Assembly (NCBI RefSeq): GCF_008806955.1
Contig: NZ_CP031727.1
Span: 1,116,001-1,180,000, forward strand
Source of the DNA: Cellvibrio sp. KY-YJ-3
GTDB taxonomy: Bacteria > Pseudomonadota > Gammaproteobacteria > Pseudomonadales > Cellvibrionaceae
Length of the DNA: 64,000 nt
Reading direction: 5' to 3'
Below the pieces are notes generated by a model, which searched no databases, was not told the origin of the DNA, and was given only the letters and a program-made list of their open reading frames with translations. The position numbers were made by a program, and so were the translations under genes. This document shows, piece by piece, positions 16,516 to 24,268 of the stretch (within the stretch, counting starts at the first letter, position 1; every line of letters starts with the position of its first letter).

Positions 16516-16547
16516 ACAGCCGCCCCACAAGGGTGGCTGTTTTTTTA
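16516..16547 (+). terminator. Intrinsic terminator of the kduI-kduD operon
   Basis: ACAGCCGCCC (16516-16525) pairs with GGGTGGCTGT (16531-16540), with one G-U pair and the loop CACAA, and is followed by seven further T residues (16541-16547). This is a textbook plus-strand terminator and closes region 1. The convergent minus-strand gene ends at 16572. Confidence 0.9.
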
Positions 16548-16571
16548 TGGACATTTTTTAAATAGTTGTGA

Positions 16572-17444
16572 TTAAACCAGTGCCGCTTCAAACAATGCCA
16601 ACAACCGGCTCCAGGCGCGTTCGGCCTGCTCCTGGTGGTAAACGCGGGAATCGGGCGGGCACCAGCCGTGTAACGCACCGGCGTAGACTTCCACTTCGGC
16701 TTTTACTTTTGCATCGGCGAAACTTTTGCGTAACACATTTTTTGCTTCGACATCGCGCTGGTCGTCGTTTTCGGCGATGGCAATCAGGAATTGCGCATTG
16801 GTTTTCGGGATTAATAAATGCGGGCTGTCGGGCGAGTCACTAACTAAACCACCACCGTGGAAACTGGCGACGGCGCCGATGCGCTGCGGAATTGTTGCGG
16901 CGGTGCGAAAGGCGATAGCGCCGCTCATGCAATAACCCATAGTGCCGATTTTTTTGCTGCTATCAACAGCGGCTTGTTGATCGAGAAAACCGACAAAGGC
17001 TTTTGCATCTATCACATGGGTTGCAGGGCTGAGCGTTTTGGCGAGGGCGGTTACGGCGGTGCGCGTGGCTTCATCGGCATAGGAGGCACCTTCGCCAACC
17101 ACCGGGGCTTTTTGGCTGCGATAAAATGGATTCACCACCAACACCGCATACCCGGCTTGGGCGAGGCGTTTGCCCATTAATTCAAACGCGGGGCGCAGGC
17201 CGAGAATATCCGGCCAAAGAATTACAGCAGGGTGTTTGCCGCTGGCCGGGTGCACAAAATAACAATCAGCGCTGCCGTCCGGCGTGGTTACATTAACAGT
17301 GGCTTCGGTCACGCTCATGGCGTTGGCGCTAATGGGGAAATACATCGCCAAACTGGCGCCCACCAAGCCTGCTACAAATTGGCGACGGTTGAGCTGGTTT
17401 TGCGCGTAGCGTTCATTGTCTTCTTGCGTCAGATCATCACACAT
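16572..17444 (-). CDS. Tat-exported dienelactone hydrolase-family protein
   Basis: A 290-residue alpha/beta-hydrolase. The N-terminus contains LNRRQFVAGLVGASLAMYF, a twin-arginine signal ending around SANA, so it is exported folded. The DLH-type nucleophile is a cysteine in GYCMSGAIAF, with the acid in AENDDQRD and His in LHGWCPP. Dienelactone hydrolases open lactone rings; the substrate here is unknown. AGGAGG sits at ideal distance before the ATG. It is the last gene of the six-gene minus-strand operon, 27 bases after the cytochrome b gene, and the periplasmic location is unusual for this family. Confidence 0.85.
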   Translation of the reverse strand: MCDDLTQEDNERYAQNQLNRRQFVAGLVGASLAMYFPISANAMSVTEATVNVTTPDGSADCYFVHPASGKHPAVILWPDILGLRPAFELMGKRLAQAGYAVLVVNPFYRSQKAPVVGEGASYADEATRTAVTALAKTLSPATHVIDAKAFVGFLDQQAAVDSSKKIGTMGYCMSGAIAFRTAATIPQRIGAVASFHGGGLVSDSPDSPHLLIPKTNAQFLIAIAENDDQRDVEAKNVLRKSFADAKVKAEVEVYAGALHGWCPPDSRVYHQEQAERAWSRLLALFEAALV

Positions 17445-17471
17445 GATTAGCCTCCTGTTGCAGCCGTGAAA

Positions 17472-18134
17472 TTACATGATCAACCAAACCAGTGTAGCGG
17501 CAAAAACGATTCCGATAATTAAATGCATTCTGCTCGCCCCTTGAATGGGTTCAGCGATGTGTGCTTTGCCGTGTACCATAGCGGCAGTTAAATTTTGGCG
17601 GCGCCATAACAAATAATAAATTACCGCAAGCAAATGCAATGCGATAAAACCCAGCAAGATATTAAAGGTAATTTCATGCCAGTCCGCCATTAAACGGCTG
17701 GTTTTGAAACTGAGGTAATCGGCAAAAGGGCCACCATCAAAACCGTCGACATCGATAGAAAATAAACCCAGGCCAATTTGGAGCAACAATAAAAATAGTA
17801 ATGCGAGCGCGCTATAACCACCGAGTGGATTATGCCCGGCCGATGGTGGCACATCGCGCTGTGTTAAATTTTTAAAGTACTGAAATGCTGCTGCCGGTGT
17901 TTGTAAAAAATAATTGAAGCGTGCGCTGCTGCTGCCAAAAAATCCCCAGTAACAGCGAAATAACACCACGCCGAGCAGCGCGTAGGCGCAGTAACTGTGA
18001 TACACAATTTCGTGATTTTCCGCCGTCCACCAACAGGCGGCGACCAGCAATACAATCGACCAGTGACAAATGCGCACTGGCCAATCCCACAAGGTTTTTT
18101 TGCTCAGTGTTAATTCAACTGCAGGCATGGTCAT
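17472..18134 (-). CDS. Cytochrome b561-type membrane protein
   Basis: About 220 residues with four or five membrane helices and histidines placed for heme b: WPVRICHWSIVLLVAACWW, a His in EIVYHSYCAYALLG, and two more in MADWHEITFNILLGFIALHL. The family passes electrons between the quinone pool and periplasmic cytochromes, or anchors dehydrogenases. The ATG at 18134 gives MTMPAVELTLS; a TTG six bases upstream is in frame but less likely. It starts 6 bases after the class II cytochrome c gene, which suggests the two exchange electrons. Confidence 0.87.
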   Translation of the reverse strand: MTMPAVELTLSKKTLWDWPVRICHWSIVLLVAACWWTAENHEIVYHSYCAYALLGVVLFRCYWGFFGSSSARFNYFLQTPAAAFQYFKNLTQRDVPPSAGHNPLGGYSALALLFLLLLQIGLGLFSIDVDGFDGGPFADYLSFKTSRLMADWHEITFNILLGFIALHLLAVIYYLLWRRQNLTAAMVHGKAHIAEPIQGASRMHLIIGIVFAATLVWLIM

Positions 18135-18140
18135 AGGCAA

Positions 18141-18632
18141 TTAATCCACACGGAAACTGTCGTGACAGGACGAGCAGTTATCGCGCAGGGTGCCTAATTT
18201 TTTCTGCAGCGCCGATTTATCACCACTGCTTGCCAGTGAGACCAAGGCTTTGGATTCCACCATTAATTCGTTACTAAGTGCATCAAACTTTTCTTTGTTT
18301 TCCCAAATATAAGCGCGTGCGTCGGTTTCCAAACCGGATTCCGGGCCGCTGCCCGCCGGAAACCATGTGGGTAATTTTTCGGCGAGCACCGACAATTTAG
18401 TGGCGGCACTGGTGATGGCGGCGCTATCGGGATTGCCACTTTTTAATTCATCGCGCAGGGTTTTCATTGCCGCGCCCATGTCTTTAAATCCTTCCTGCCG
18501 CGCGTCGATTATGTCTTGCTGGGCGTAAGCGGGTAGCTGTAAAAAAAGCAATGCGCTTAATGCGGCGGTTTTTACTTTCAATGGTGTTATGCAGGAAGTT
18601 GTTAATAATTTTTTGCAGATTGTAAGCATCAT
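18141..18632 (-). CDS. Class II c-type cytochrome (cytochrome c'/c-556-like)
   Basis: A secreted cytochrome of 163 residues. A signal peptide ends near LPAYAQ; the mature part is a predicted four-helix bundle, and the single heme site CSSCH lies 10 residues from the C-terminus (CSSCHDSFRVD), as in class II cytochromes. A Met near the start of the mature chain (FKDMGAAMKTL) could be the sixth ligand, as in c-556. Its ATG overlaps the TGA of the upstream ankyrin gene by 4 bases (ATGA), so translation is coupled. It probably shuttles electrons to the adjacent membrane cytochrome b. Confidence 0.9.
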   Translation of the reverse strand: MMLTICKKLLTTSCITPLKVKTAALSALLFLQLPAYAQQDIIDARQEGFKDMGAAMKTLRDELKSGNPDSAAITSAATKLSVLAEKLPTWFPAGSGPESGLETDARAYIWENKEKFDALSNELMVESKALVSLASSGDKSALQKKLGTLRDNCSSCHDSFRVD

Positions 18633-19978
18633 AGTTTTACCTGTGGCGATAACTGAAAAGCGGTGGCGAATTCGGGTTTTGCTCGGAAATCTTCAAGCTG
18701 GGCGATAGCCAGTGGCGTCTTGCCGCTGCTGTCCGCCAGATCAATCGGTGCGCCCTTTTGTGCGAGCACTAGCAACATCGCGCTGATTTGTTCCACCGTC
18801 ATCGGCATATAAAAACTGTAACCCAGCAGTAAATGCAATGCGGTTTCGCCGCGCTTGTTGGTGGCTTTTACGTCGGGCGCCAAGGACAGTGCCAAGGATA
18901 ATGCGCTGGCGTTACTGCGCACGGCGGCCAGTACCAGACTGGTGCCGTCCTGCGCGCGGAAATGCACATCGGCACCGGCGGCAACCAGGGCGCGCATGAT
19001 CGCGGTATCGCCCAGCTCCGCCGCCAACAGCAGCGGGGATTGAGGGTAGGTTACGTAGGGACGGCTGGTGAAGTTCACTTCATAGCGCCACACCACCGCC
19101 GAGGTACCGGTGAGTGCATTGGGATTGGCGCCCTTGGCGAGCAGCGCGTTTACTAACGGCAATTGGCGATGACGCACCGCCGCATGCAGTAATTGGTTGC
19201 CGTTGCGATCAATGGCATTGAGGTCCACACCGCGCTGCACAAGCTGTTCTGCCACCACAAATTGCTGTTGGTAGATGGCCATTTGCACCAGGGTGGTTCC
19301 GTCGGGCGCGACGTAATCAGCATTGGCGCCCGCTTCCAGCAAGGCCAGCGCGGTGTCTGGTGTCTTGCTGGTCAGTGCAAAAAACAGTGGGGTAAAACCT
19401 TTGGCGGTGGTGCGGTTGATCTCTGCACCCTGGTTGAGCAGCAGTTGTACGCTTGCCAATTGACCCTTGGCCGCCGCCCACATCAGCGGGGTTTGGCCGC
19501 TGTCATCGGCGGTATCCACTGGCGCGCCCAACTCCAGCAAGCGCTTTACCATGGCGACGCTGGAATTACCGGCGCAGAGTGCCAGCGGCGAAATACCGGT
19601 GCTGGTGGTGCGTTTAACATCGGCGCCAGAGTCTAACAAGGCGGCGACAATTGCCGGGTCGCCACGTTGGCAGGCAACTACCAGTGGGCTGAAACTTTGC
19701 GGCTGGGCATCACCCAGATCAGCCTTGGCGCCCTTGGCCAAGAGCAGCGCAACCAGCGCCGGGTTTTGCGTCTCCACCGCCCATGCCAGTGGCAATGAAC
19801 CATCGGCACGCGGTTTATTTAGCTTGGCACCCTGTTTAAGCGCTTGCGTTACCTTGGCCGTGTCGCCCGCGTGGATGGCGCGCATCAAGGCGTCATCGGC
19901 CGGGTCGGCCTGTGCACTCATTGACATAGTGGCCGAGCAGAGCGCGGCCGCTAAGGCCAGCAGAGGGATTAACTTCAC
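18629..19978 (-). CDS. Periplasmic ankyrin-repeat protein
   Basis: 449 residues: a signal peptide (MKLIPLLALAAALCSATMSM to AQA) followed by around ten ankyrin repeats with the usual G-xx-PL-x-x-A pattern, for example GFTPLFFALTSKTPDTALALL and GQTPLMWAAAKGQLASVQLL. Ankyrin arrays bind proteins; an exported one probably scaffolds or chaperones the cytochromes or the DUF1552/DUF1592 partners encoded beside it. The start is the GTG at 19978 with AGGAG five bases upstream; an ATG two bases away is out of frame. It follows the DUF1552 gene by 21 bases and overlaps the cytochrome gene by 4. Confidence 0.88.
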   Translation of the reverse strand: MKLIPLLALAAALCSATMSMSAQADPADDALMRAIHAGDTAKVTQALKQGAKLNKPRADGSLPLAWAVETQNPALVALLLAKGAKADLGDAQPQSFSPLVVACQRGDPAIVAALLDSGADVKRTTSTGISPLALCAGNSSVAMVKRLLELGAPVDTADDSGQTPLMWAAAKGQLASVQLLLNQGAEINRTTAKGFTPLFFALTSKTPDTALALLEAGANADYVAPDGTTLVQMAIYQQQFVVAEQLVQRGVDLNAIDRNGNQLLHAAVRHRQLPLVNALLAKGANPNALTGTSAVVWRYEVNFTSRPYVTYPQSPLLLAAELGDTAIMRALVAAGADVHFRAQDGTSLVLAAVRSNASALSLALSLAPDVKATNKRGETALHLLLGYSFYMPMTVEQISAMLLVLAQKGAPIDLADSSGKTPLAIAQLEDFRAKPEFATAFQLSPQVKL

Positions 19979-19999
19979 ATAAACTCCTGATTCGTATTG

Positions 20000-21355
20000 C
20001 TAGGCATAGAGCGCTTGCAGCGGCCCGGTGCTGTCGCCAAAACTTTCTGCGGGCACACCCATTTCGTGCATGAGCGACAACATCAGGTTGCTCATGGGTG
20101 TGTCTTTGGGTTGTTGTATGTGCCGCCCGCCGCGCAGGCCGCCGCCGGCGACGAGTGCGGGTAAATCCATATTGTCGTGCACATTGGGTTCACCCAGACT
20201 CGCGCCGCCAAAGACGATGGTGCTGTCGAGCAGGGTTTGCGCGCCGTCGGCGGTATTGCCCAAACGGTCGAGCAGATAGCCAAACTGCGCCATGTGGTAC
20301 TGGTTAATTTTGACCAGCTTGGCGATTTTGGCTTCATCGCCACCGTGATGGCTGAGGCTGTGATGGGAATCGGGTACACCGATTTCGGCGTAGGAACGGT
20401 TGCTCAGTTCGCGCCCCAGCATAAAGGTGCTCATGCGTGTCATATCGCTTTGCAGTGCCAGCACTTGCAGGTCGATCATGATGCGCACGTGCTCTTCAAA
20501 ATTCTGCGGGATGCCCGCAGGCAAGGTCAGCTGGCTGGTATCCACCTCATTGGTTTGGCGGCTGGCTTTTTGGATGCGCTGCTCCACGGTGCGGATGGAG
20601 TCCAAATACTCCTCCAACTTGCGGCGATCATTCATGCCCAAGCGCGGCGACAGGCGCGCGGCATCCTCCAAGACAAAATCGAGAATACTGGCTTTGGTGG
20701 CGAGCTGGGCTTGGCGACTTTTCTCGTCTAACGCGCGGGTATCGCCAAACAGTCGCTCAAACACATCGCCCGGTTTTACCGTGACCGGCATAGGCGCGGT
20801 GGGGCTGCGCCAGGACAAGGTATTGGTGTAAGTGCAGCTGTAACCCACATCGCAACTGCCGAGCAAGCTGGGCGGTTCAATGCCCAATTCCAGCGAGGCG
20901 AGCTGGGTGTGTTGGCCAACGTGGTTGGCGATGACCTGATCCATGGAGATGCCGCAGTAAATGTCGGCGCCCTCGGTGCGTTTGGGGTGCGCGCCGGTGA
21001 GATAGGCGCCGCAACTGCGACCGTGGCTGCCGGGGCCATCGCCCAGCGCATTGGCGTTGTAGTGCGCCAAGCCAGTGATCACCGCAAACTTATCGCGGTG
21101 GCGTGCAATGGGCTCCAGAATCGGTGTTATCGCATAGTTGTTGCCCGCCAGTGCCGGGGTAAATTCGGGCATACGCAAGCCGTTGGGCATGTAAAACACG
21201 CTCAGTTTTTTTGGGCGATTTTCCAACACCGTGTTGGCCAGCGCCGAGGGAATCAGCGATTCCATCACCGGCAAACTGATGGCGGCGCCCAAACCGCGCA
21301 GCAAACTGCGGCGCGATAACAAGGCGTTAGTGAACTGCGGCGGTCGTTTTTTCAT
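20000..21355 (-). CDS. DUF1552 protein, Tat-exported
   Basis: 451 residues. LLSRRSLLRGLGAAISLPVM is a twin-arginine signal. The body matches DUF1552, a family distantly similar to the DUF1501/sulfatase-alkaline phosphatase fold, with stretches such as LSVFYMPNGLRMPEF, GSHGRSCGAYLTGAHP and DSTIVFGGASLGEPNVHD. No activity is established for the family as far as I know. DUF1552 genes are usually paired with DUF1592 cytochrome genes, notably in Planctomycetes, and here the reading frame overlaps the upstream DUF1592 gene by 29 bases. Tat export suggests that it folds, perhaps with a metal, before crossing the membrane. Confidence 0.9.
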   Translation of the reverse strand: MKKRPPQFTNALLSRRSLLRGLGAAISLPVMESLIPSALANTVLENRPKKLSVFYMPNGLRMPEFTPALAGNNYAITPILEPIARHRDKFAVITGLAHYNANALGDGPGSHGRSCGAYLTGAHPKRTEGADIYCGISMDQVIANHVGQHTQLASLELGIEPPSLLGSCDVGYSCTYTNTLSWRSPTAPMPVTVKPGDVFERLFGDTRALDEKSRQAQLATKASILDFVLEDAARLSPRLGMNDRRKLEEYLDSIRTVEQRIQKASRQTNEVDTSQLTLPAGIPQNFEEHVRIMIDLQVLALQSDMTRMSTFMLGRELSNRSYAEIGVPDSHHSLSHHGGDEAKIAKLVKINQYHMAQFGYLLDRLGNTADGAQTLLDSTIVFGGASLGEPNVHDNMDLPALVAGGGLRGGRHIQQPKDTPMSNLMLSLMHEMGVPAESFGDSTGPLQALYA

Positions 21356-23768
21356 GGGCTGGCACCATTCGGTAGTTGAAGGGTTCGCTGGTTAAGATCC
21401 CCAGAATAATCTCGTGCATGGGGTAATTGTTGGCGCGGGCGGCGCGAATAATCTGGCGCACCTTGGGCTGGTCGTTGGCTTCCAAACCCCGGCCCAACGC
21501 GTAAATCATCAAGCGTTCGGTAAAGGCACCGGCAAATTGCTCACGGCTGTCCATCAACACATCCTGCAGGCCGTACAGGCCCTCAAAGGCGCGACCATCG
21601 GGCATGGCGGTGGTGACATCAATCGGGCGACCGGCGTCCAGTTCACGCAGGCGGCCAATCGCATCGTATTTCTCCAGCGACAGGCCAATCGGGTCCATGC
21701 GCACATGGCAGGAGTGGCACGCCGGGTCTTTGCTGTGCTGCGCCAACTGTTCGCGCGCATTAAGTGCCTTGCCGCTGGTGGATTCCGCTTTCAGTGCAGG
21801 CACATCCGGCGGCGCGGGCGGCGGTGGCGCGGCGAGTAAATTGGCCAGTACCCACTGCCCGCGGCGCACTACCGAGGTGTGGTTGGCGTAGGAGGTCACG
21901 GTGAGAATACTGGCCTGCCCCAAGAGCCCGCCGCGCATGGAATCCGGCGCCAATTGCACCCGGCGCAGCTCCGGGCCTTTTACCCCGGCGATGCCGTAAT
22001 GTGCTGCCAACCGCTCGTTGAGGAAGGTGTAATCGCTTTTGAGGAAGTCGAGAATGCTGGCGTTGTTGCGCACAATCGAACTGAAAAAGAGTTCGCTCTC
22101 GCGCTTCATGGCAGCGCGCAAGGGCACATCAAAATCGGGGAATTCCTTCACGTCGGGGCGATGGAATTCCAGGTTGCGCAAGTACAACCACTGCCCGGCA
22201 AAGTTCTGCTCCAGCGCCAGTGCGCGGTCATCCGTCAACATGCGCGCCACCTGCTGTTGTAGCGCTTTTGGCTCGCGCAACTTGCCTTTTTCGGCGAGGC
22301 TCAATAACTCCTCATCGGGCAGGCTGCTCCATAAAAACAGCGCCAGCCGCGCGGCGTATTCCATATCGCTAATGCGATGCACAGTGCCGGGCGCGGCATC
22401 CACCGGGTCGCTTTCATGGAGGAACAAAAAGCTGGGCGAGACCAGTATCGCCTGAATCGCCGCCGCTATGCCCTGTTCAAAACCGCTATTGCTCTGGGTT
22501 TGGGCTTGGCGATAGACCTTCATCAAGCGTTCAATATCATTGGCCTCCACCGGGCGACGATAAGCCTGACGCGCCAGCTTGCCGAGGATCTTCTGCGCGC
22601 AATAGTTTTCGGTAAAAGGCCAAATGCCGGGCGTGCAGCTGAAGATTTTGGCGCGGCTGGGCGTCGCACCGGGGCCAGTAACCGCGTAGGGGCCAGCGAC
22701 ATTGATCTCCAATACATCGCGCGGGAAGTTGTGTTGGGCGTAGCGCGACGACATGTAATAGGACGGCACCTGAGTGCTGCCCACACGCGCGCCATCCACT
22801 ACAAAATCCAACGTCAGGTCGGTGGGCGGCGCACTGGGCAGCGGCACTTCCTCGGTGGTATTGCGCAGGATTTGCACCCGCTCATCCAGCGCCAGGTGTT
22901 TGCGGAAAGTCAGGCCAATATGGTGCGTGCCCGCCGTCAGTGGCACACGCAGGCTGACACGATTGTCTTCCAGTCGATCCACCTCGTTGTTGGTATTGGC
23001 ATTGAGATAACCGCTAATTTCGTACTCGCCGTCGTGTGGCGCGTAATACGCAAATACCCCGCCGCCGCGTGAATCCAGCGGCAAATAGTGGCTCATGCGC
23101 TCGTCGTAAGAGGGCACGCCCTGATTGAGAATCGAACCGTCTTTGGGTAATTGATAAGTGGTGGTATAGGGTTGATCCGAGCCCAGCCCGACGGCCAAGC
23201 GGCTCACTTTGCCCGCCACCGCGAGGTAGCGATCCATCAGCACCGGCGAGACCGACAGCACATCGGCGATATTGTCAAAACCATAACCCGAGTCATCGGC
23301 GGGCAGGGCCTCACTCAGATCCTGATCGACCTGCAACAGGTCGCGCACCGCGTTGCTGTATTCATTGCGATTCAAGCGGCGCAAAGTCGCGCGCCCGGGG
23401 TTGGGGTTGGCAGCGGCATAACCATCGAGCGAGCCCTGCAGCCAATCGATAAAACCGTGCAATTCTTCATGGCCGGGTTTGGGGCGGCTCGCGGGCGGCA
23501 TTTCACCGCGCTGGGTCACGCGCAACACGCTCTCCCAATCGGCCAGATTCATACCCTTACTCACATCGTCCAGCGCCACATCGGAGAGCGTCCAGTTGCC
23601 CGCCATGCGTTCATCGTTATGACAGCGGGCGCAATGTTTTTCCAGAAAGGCTTCGGCATCGCCGCTGCTGTGCGGGCCATTGGCGAGCGCAACACTGCTG
23701 CCGCCAGCACTTAACAGCAGGGCGACGCCGAGGCGCAACAAAGAGGGTGGAATGGGCATCATAGGCAT
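21327..23768 (-). CDS. Exported cytochrome c protein of the DUF1587/DUF1595/DUF1592/DUF1588/DUF1585 family
   Basis: 813 residues with a signal peptide ending near ALANG. Order of domains: an N-terminal heme site HCARCHND; DUF1587 (RLNRNEYSNAVRDLL) at about 125-190; a beta-rich middle region (about 200-370) with a carbohydrate-binding look (YYAPHDGEYEISGYLN); DUF1595 (about 390-455); DUF1592 (about 465-595, YAARLALFLWSSLPDEEL); DUF1588 with the second heme-type motif CHSCH; and DUF1585 to the end. Two CxxCH sites imply a diheme cytochrome. It is the first gene of the six-gene operon. The family is widespread but uncharacterised to my knowledge; oxidation of a periplasmic substrate is inferred. 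Confidence 0.9.
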   Translation of the reverse strand: MPMMPIPPSLLRLGVALLLSAGGSSVALANGPHSSGDAEAFLEKHCARCHNDERMAGNWTLSDVALDDVSKGMNLADWESVLRVTQRGEMPPASRPKPGHEELHGFIDWLQGSLDGYAAANPNPGRATLRRLNRNEYSNAVRDLLQVDQDLSEALPADDSGYGFDNIADVLSVSPVLMDRYLAVAGKVSRLAVGLGSDQPYTTTYQLPKDGSILNQGVPSYDERMSHYLPLDSRGGGVFAYYAPHDGEYEISGYLNANTNNEVDRLEDNRVSLRVPLTAGTHHIGLTFRKHLALDERVQILRNTTEEVPLPSAPPTDLTLDFVVDGARVGSTQVPSYYMSSRYAQHNFPRDVLEINVAGPYAVTGPGATPSRAKIFSCTPGIWPFTENYCAQKILGKLARQAYRRPVEANDIERLMKVYRQAQTQSNSGFEQGIAAAIQAILVSPSFLFLHESDPVDAAPGTVHRISDMEYAARLALFLWSSLPDEELLSLAEKGKLREPKALQQQVARMLTDDRALALEQNFAGQWLYLRNLEFHRPDVKEFPDFDVPLRAAMKRESELFFSSIVRNNASILDFLKSDYTFLNERLAAHYGIAGVKGPELRRVQLAPDSMRGGLLGQASILTVTSYANHTSVVRRGQWVLANLLAAPPPPAPPDVPALKAESTSGKALNAREQLAQHSKDPACHSCHVRMDPIGLSLEKYDAIGRLRELDAGRPIDVTTAMPDGRAFEGLYGLQDVLMDSREQFAGAFTERLMIYALGRGLEANDQPKVRQIIRAARANNYPMHEIILGILTSEPFNYRMVPAHEKTTAAVH

Positions 23769-23956
23769 GTAACTACTGGTGTTGGATTGGGCGACAAAGG
23801 TATCGCCAGAGAAATAGCAAAACCCAGTCCAATTTCATGACCAGTTAGTCAGTATTTTTGTTAATTTATGTTTTTATTCTTATTTTTCAATTGGTTGTAG
23901 AGGTTTATTTATTAGCCTGTTGCGCAGGTGGCGATGACGAAAGCTTGGTAACGAGT

Positions 23957-24040
23957 GCACGGCGGGCGGGCAGTGGTGCAGGGGTTGAACCAAATCTGGG
24001 CACCACAGGCCGCCGTGTGATCCCTAATTTACCCGGATCA
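23957..24040. other. Nested inverted-repeat element, possible structured RNA
   Basis: An outer stem CACGGCGG (23958-23965) / CCGCCGTG (24010-24017), extended by a G-U pair, encloses an inner stem GTGGTGC (23973-23979) / GCACCAC (24000-24006), and a small GGTT/AACC hairpin can form inside. Directly after comes TGATCC (24018-24023) / GGATCA (24035-24040). This much ordered pairing in a 500-base gap is unlikely by chance. It does not match any riboswitch, tRNA or integron attC pattern that I know. It could be a leader or small RNA, or a mobile palindromic repeat. Confidence 0.5.
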
Positions 24041-24120
24041 GACGTTTAGGACAGTGTTTGAGCAAACCATCATAAAAAGTAAAGTTGATTCGCTAAAAAC
24101 CGGCAAAATGCTACCTTTAT

Positions 24121-24157
24121 AAGGCGTGCGCCTTCAGCGCAACCACCGCTGGCACGC
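24121..24157. promoter_or_regulatory. Palindrome and hairpin in the GH3 upstream region
   Basis: AAGGCG (24121-24126) and CGCCTT (24129-24134) form a perfect palindrome with a two-base centre. An alternative hairpin, GCGTGC (24124-24129) with GCACGC (24152-24157) plus the inner CAGCG/CGCTG, uses the same bases. The two pairings exclude each other. The element lies 110 bases before the GH3 start codon; it may be an operator or a leader structure. Confidence 0.4.
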
Positions 24158-24268
24158 GTAAACACTGGTTTTCGCATGGATGAATATTATTTTAATTAAC
24201 AGCGACATCCCCCTGGCGCGAACAATCCGTTATCTCTTTTCTGGTTCGTTGAATAGGTCATACCCACT

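Larger units (their letters stand above)
23769..24268. promoter_or_regulatory. Divergent intergenic region between the DUF1592 operon and the GH3 gene
   Basis: 500 bases with no supported protein. The first 150 bases next to the DUF1592 start are AT-rich and probably hold that promoter. The middle (23957-24040) is a GC-rich nested inverted repeat, and 24121-24157 holds a palindrome and hairpin close to the GH3 start; both are listed separately. Confidence 0.55.

Noticed and set aside
23940-24040. Integron attC site or tRNA in the nested repeat
   Set aside because: No GTTRRRY/RYYYAAC core pair at the ends, no cloverleaf and no integrase nearby.
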